Below, piece by piece: positions 40,225 to 40,312 of a DNA stretch of 40,312 nucleotides. The position numbers were made by a program, and so were the translations under genes. Each line of letters starts with the position of its first letter. Within the stretch, counting starts at the first letter, position 1. The stretch is from Egibacter sp. (lineage in GTDB: Bacteria; Actinomycetota; Nitriliruptoria; Euzebyales; Egibacteraceae): contig PWFH01000058.1 in the NCBI GenBank assembly GCA_003553795.1, positions 1 to 40,312 of the forward strand. Direction: 5' to 3'. The notes beneath the pieces are model-generated. The model saw only the letters and a list, made by a program, of their open reading frames with translations, ran no database searches and was not told the DNA's origin.

Positions 40225-40312
40225 AGGTGAGGCCCGGAGCCCACCAAGGTAGGTGAGGACCGGAGCCCACCAAGGCAGGTGAGGCCCGGAGCCCACCAAG
40301 GCAGGAGAGGCC
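40225..40312. repeat. 26-bp tandem repeat, at least three and a part copies
   Basis: Units at 40225-40250, 40251-40276 and 40277-40302 differ by one or two bases, and a fourth begins at 40303 and runs off the window. Each starts AGGTGAGG and ends CCACCAAGG plus one base. The period of 26 is not a multiple of three, so it is not coding. It lies upstream of the OB-fold-like gene. Confidence 0.85.

Overview
The window is a very GC-rich, gene-dense chromosomal segment with little intergenic DNA. Strong G/C third-position bias produces long meaningless antisense ORFs. PepN-, dodecin- and DUF333-type genes, a Crp-like domain protein, HypC/HupF-type chaperones and a fused beta-phosphoglucomutase/GH65 protein together suggest a high-GC actinobacterium, perhaps a deep-branching class such as Nitriliruptoria. 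This assignment is inference; no rRNA or other marker gene is present. No tRNA, CRISPR, insertion sequence or phage gene was seen.

Region 1 (1-15006) is mostly housekeeping and accessory metabolism. It holds the end of a proline-catabolic dehydrogenase (pruA), a 5'-3' exonuclease with an MFS transporter, a short-chain dehydrogenase, a soluble three-PAS hybrid histidine kinase and a small LiaF-like membrane protein. These are followed by the M1 aminopeptidase PepN coupled to an acetamidase/formamidase, a one-piece HAD phosphoglucomutase-GH65 disaccharide phosphorylase, dodecin with a DUF333 lipoprotein, and an ArsR-type regulator whose promoter lies inside two overlapping palindromes.

Region 2 (15037-31194) is a 16-kb [NiFe]-hydrogenase island with two different enzymes. 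On the minus strand, hoxE-F-U-Y-H plus an endopeptidase encode a group 3d type NAD-linked bidirectional hydrogenase. Diverging from it are hypC, a second HypC/HupF-type protein, hypD and hypE. hypF lies alone on the minus strand. A second operon then gives the beta-(cyclic-nucleotide-binding protein)-gamma-delta-alpha subunits of a group 3b type NAD(P)-linked (sulf)hydrogenase and its own endopeptidase. One hyp set, lacking hypA and hypB here, presumably makes the Fe(CN)2CO unit for both enzymes, while each large subunit has a dedicated protease for its C-terminal tail. Nearly all genes overlap by 1-4 bases, so co-translation is likely. The 302-base hoxE/hypC promoter region contains no TA dinucleotide at all, unlike the housekeeping promoters nearby.

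Region 3 (31175-40312) returns to ordinary genes: pyroglutamyl peptidase, an SRPBCC protein with a tiny coupled upstream ORF, a DUF4126 membrane protein, a SixA-type phosphatase, an isoaspartyl methyltransferase, a universal stress protein with a BCCT compatible-solute transporter, an ABC1/AarF kinase, a quinone oxidoreductase and two proteins of unknown role. The window ends inside a 26-bp tandem repeat. Recurrent TAGCCT/TACGCT boxes precede many genes, several so close to the start codon that leaderless transcripts are likely.
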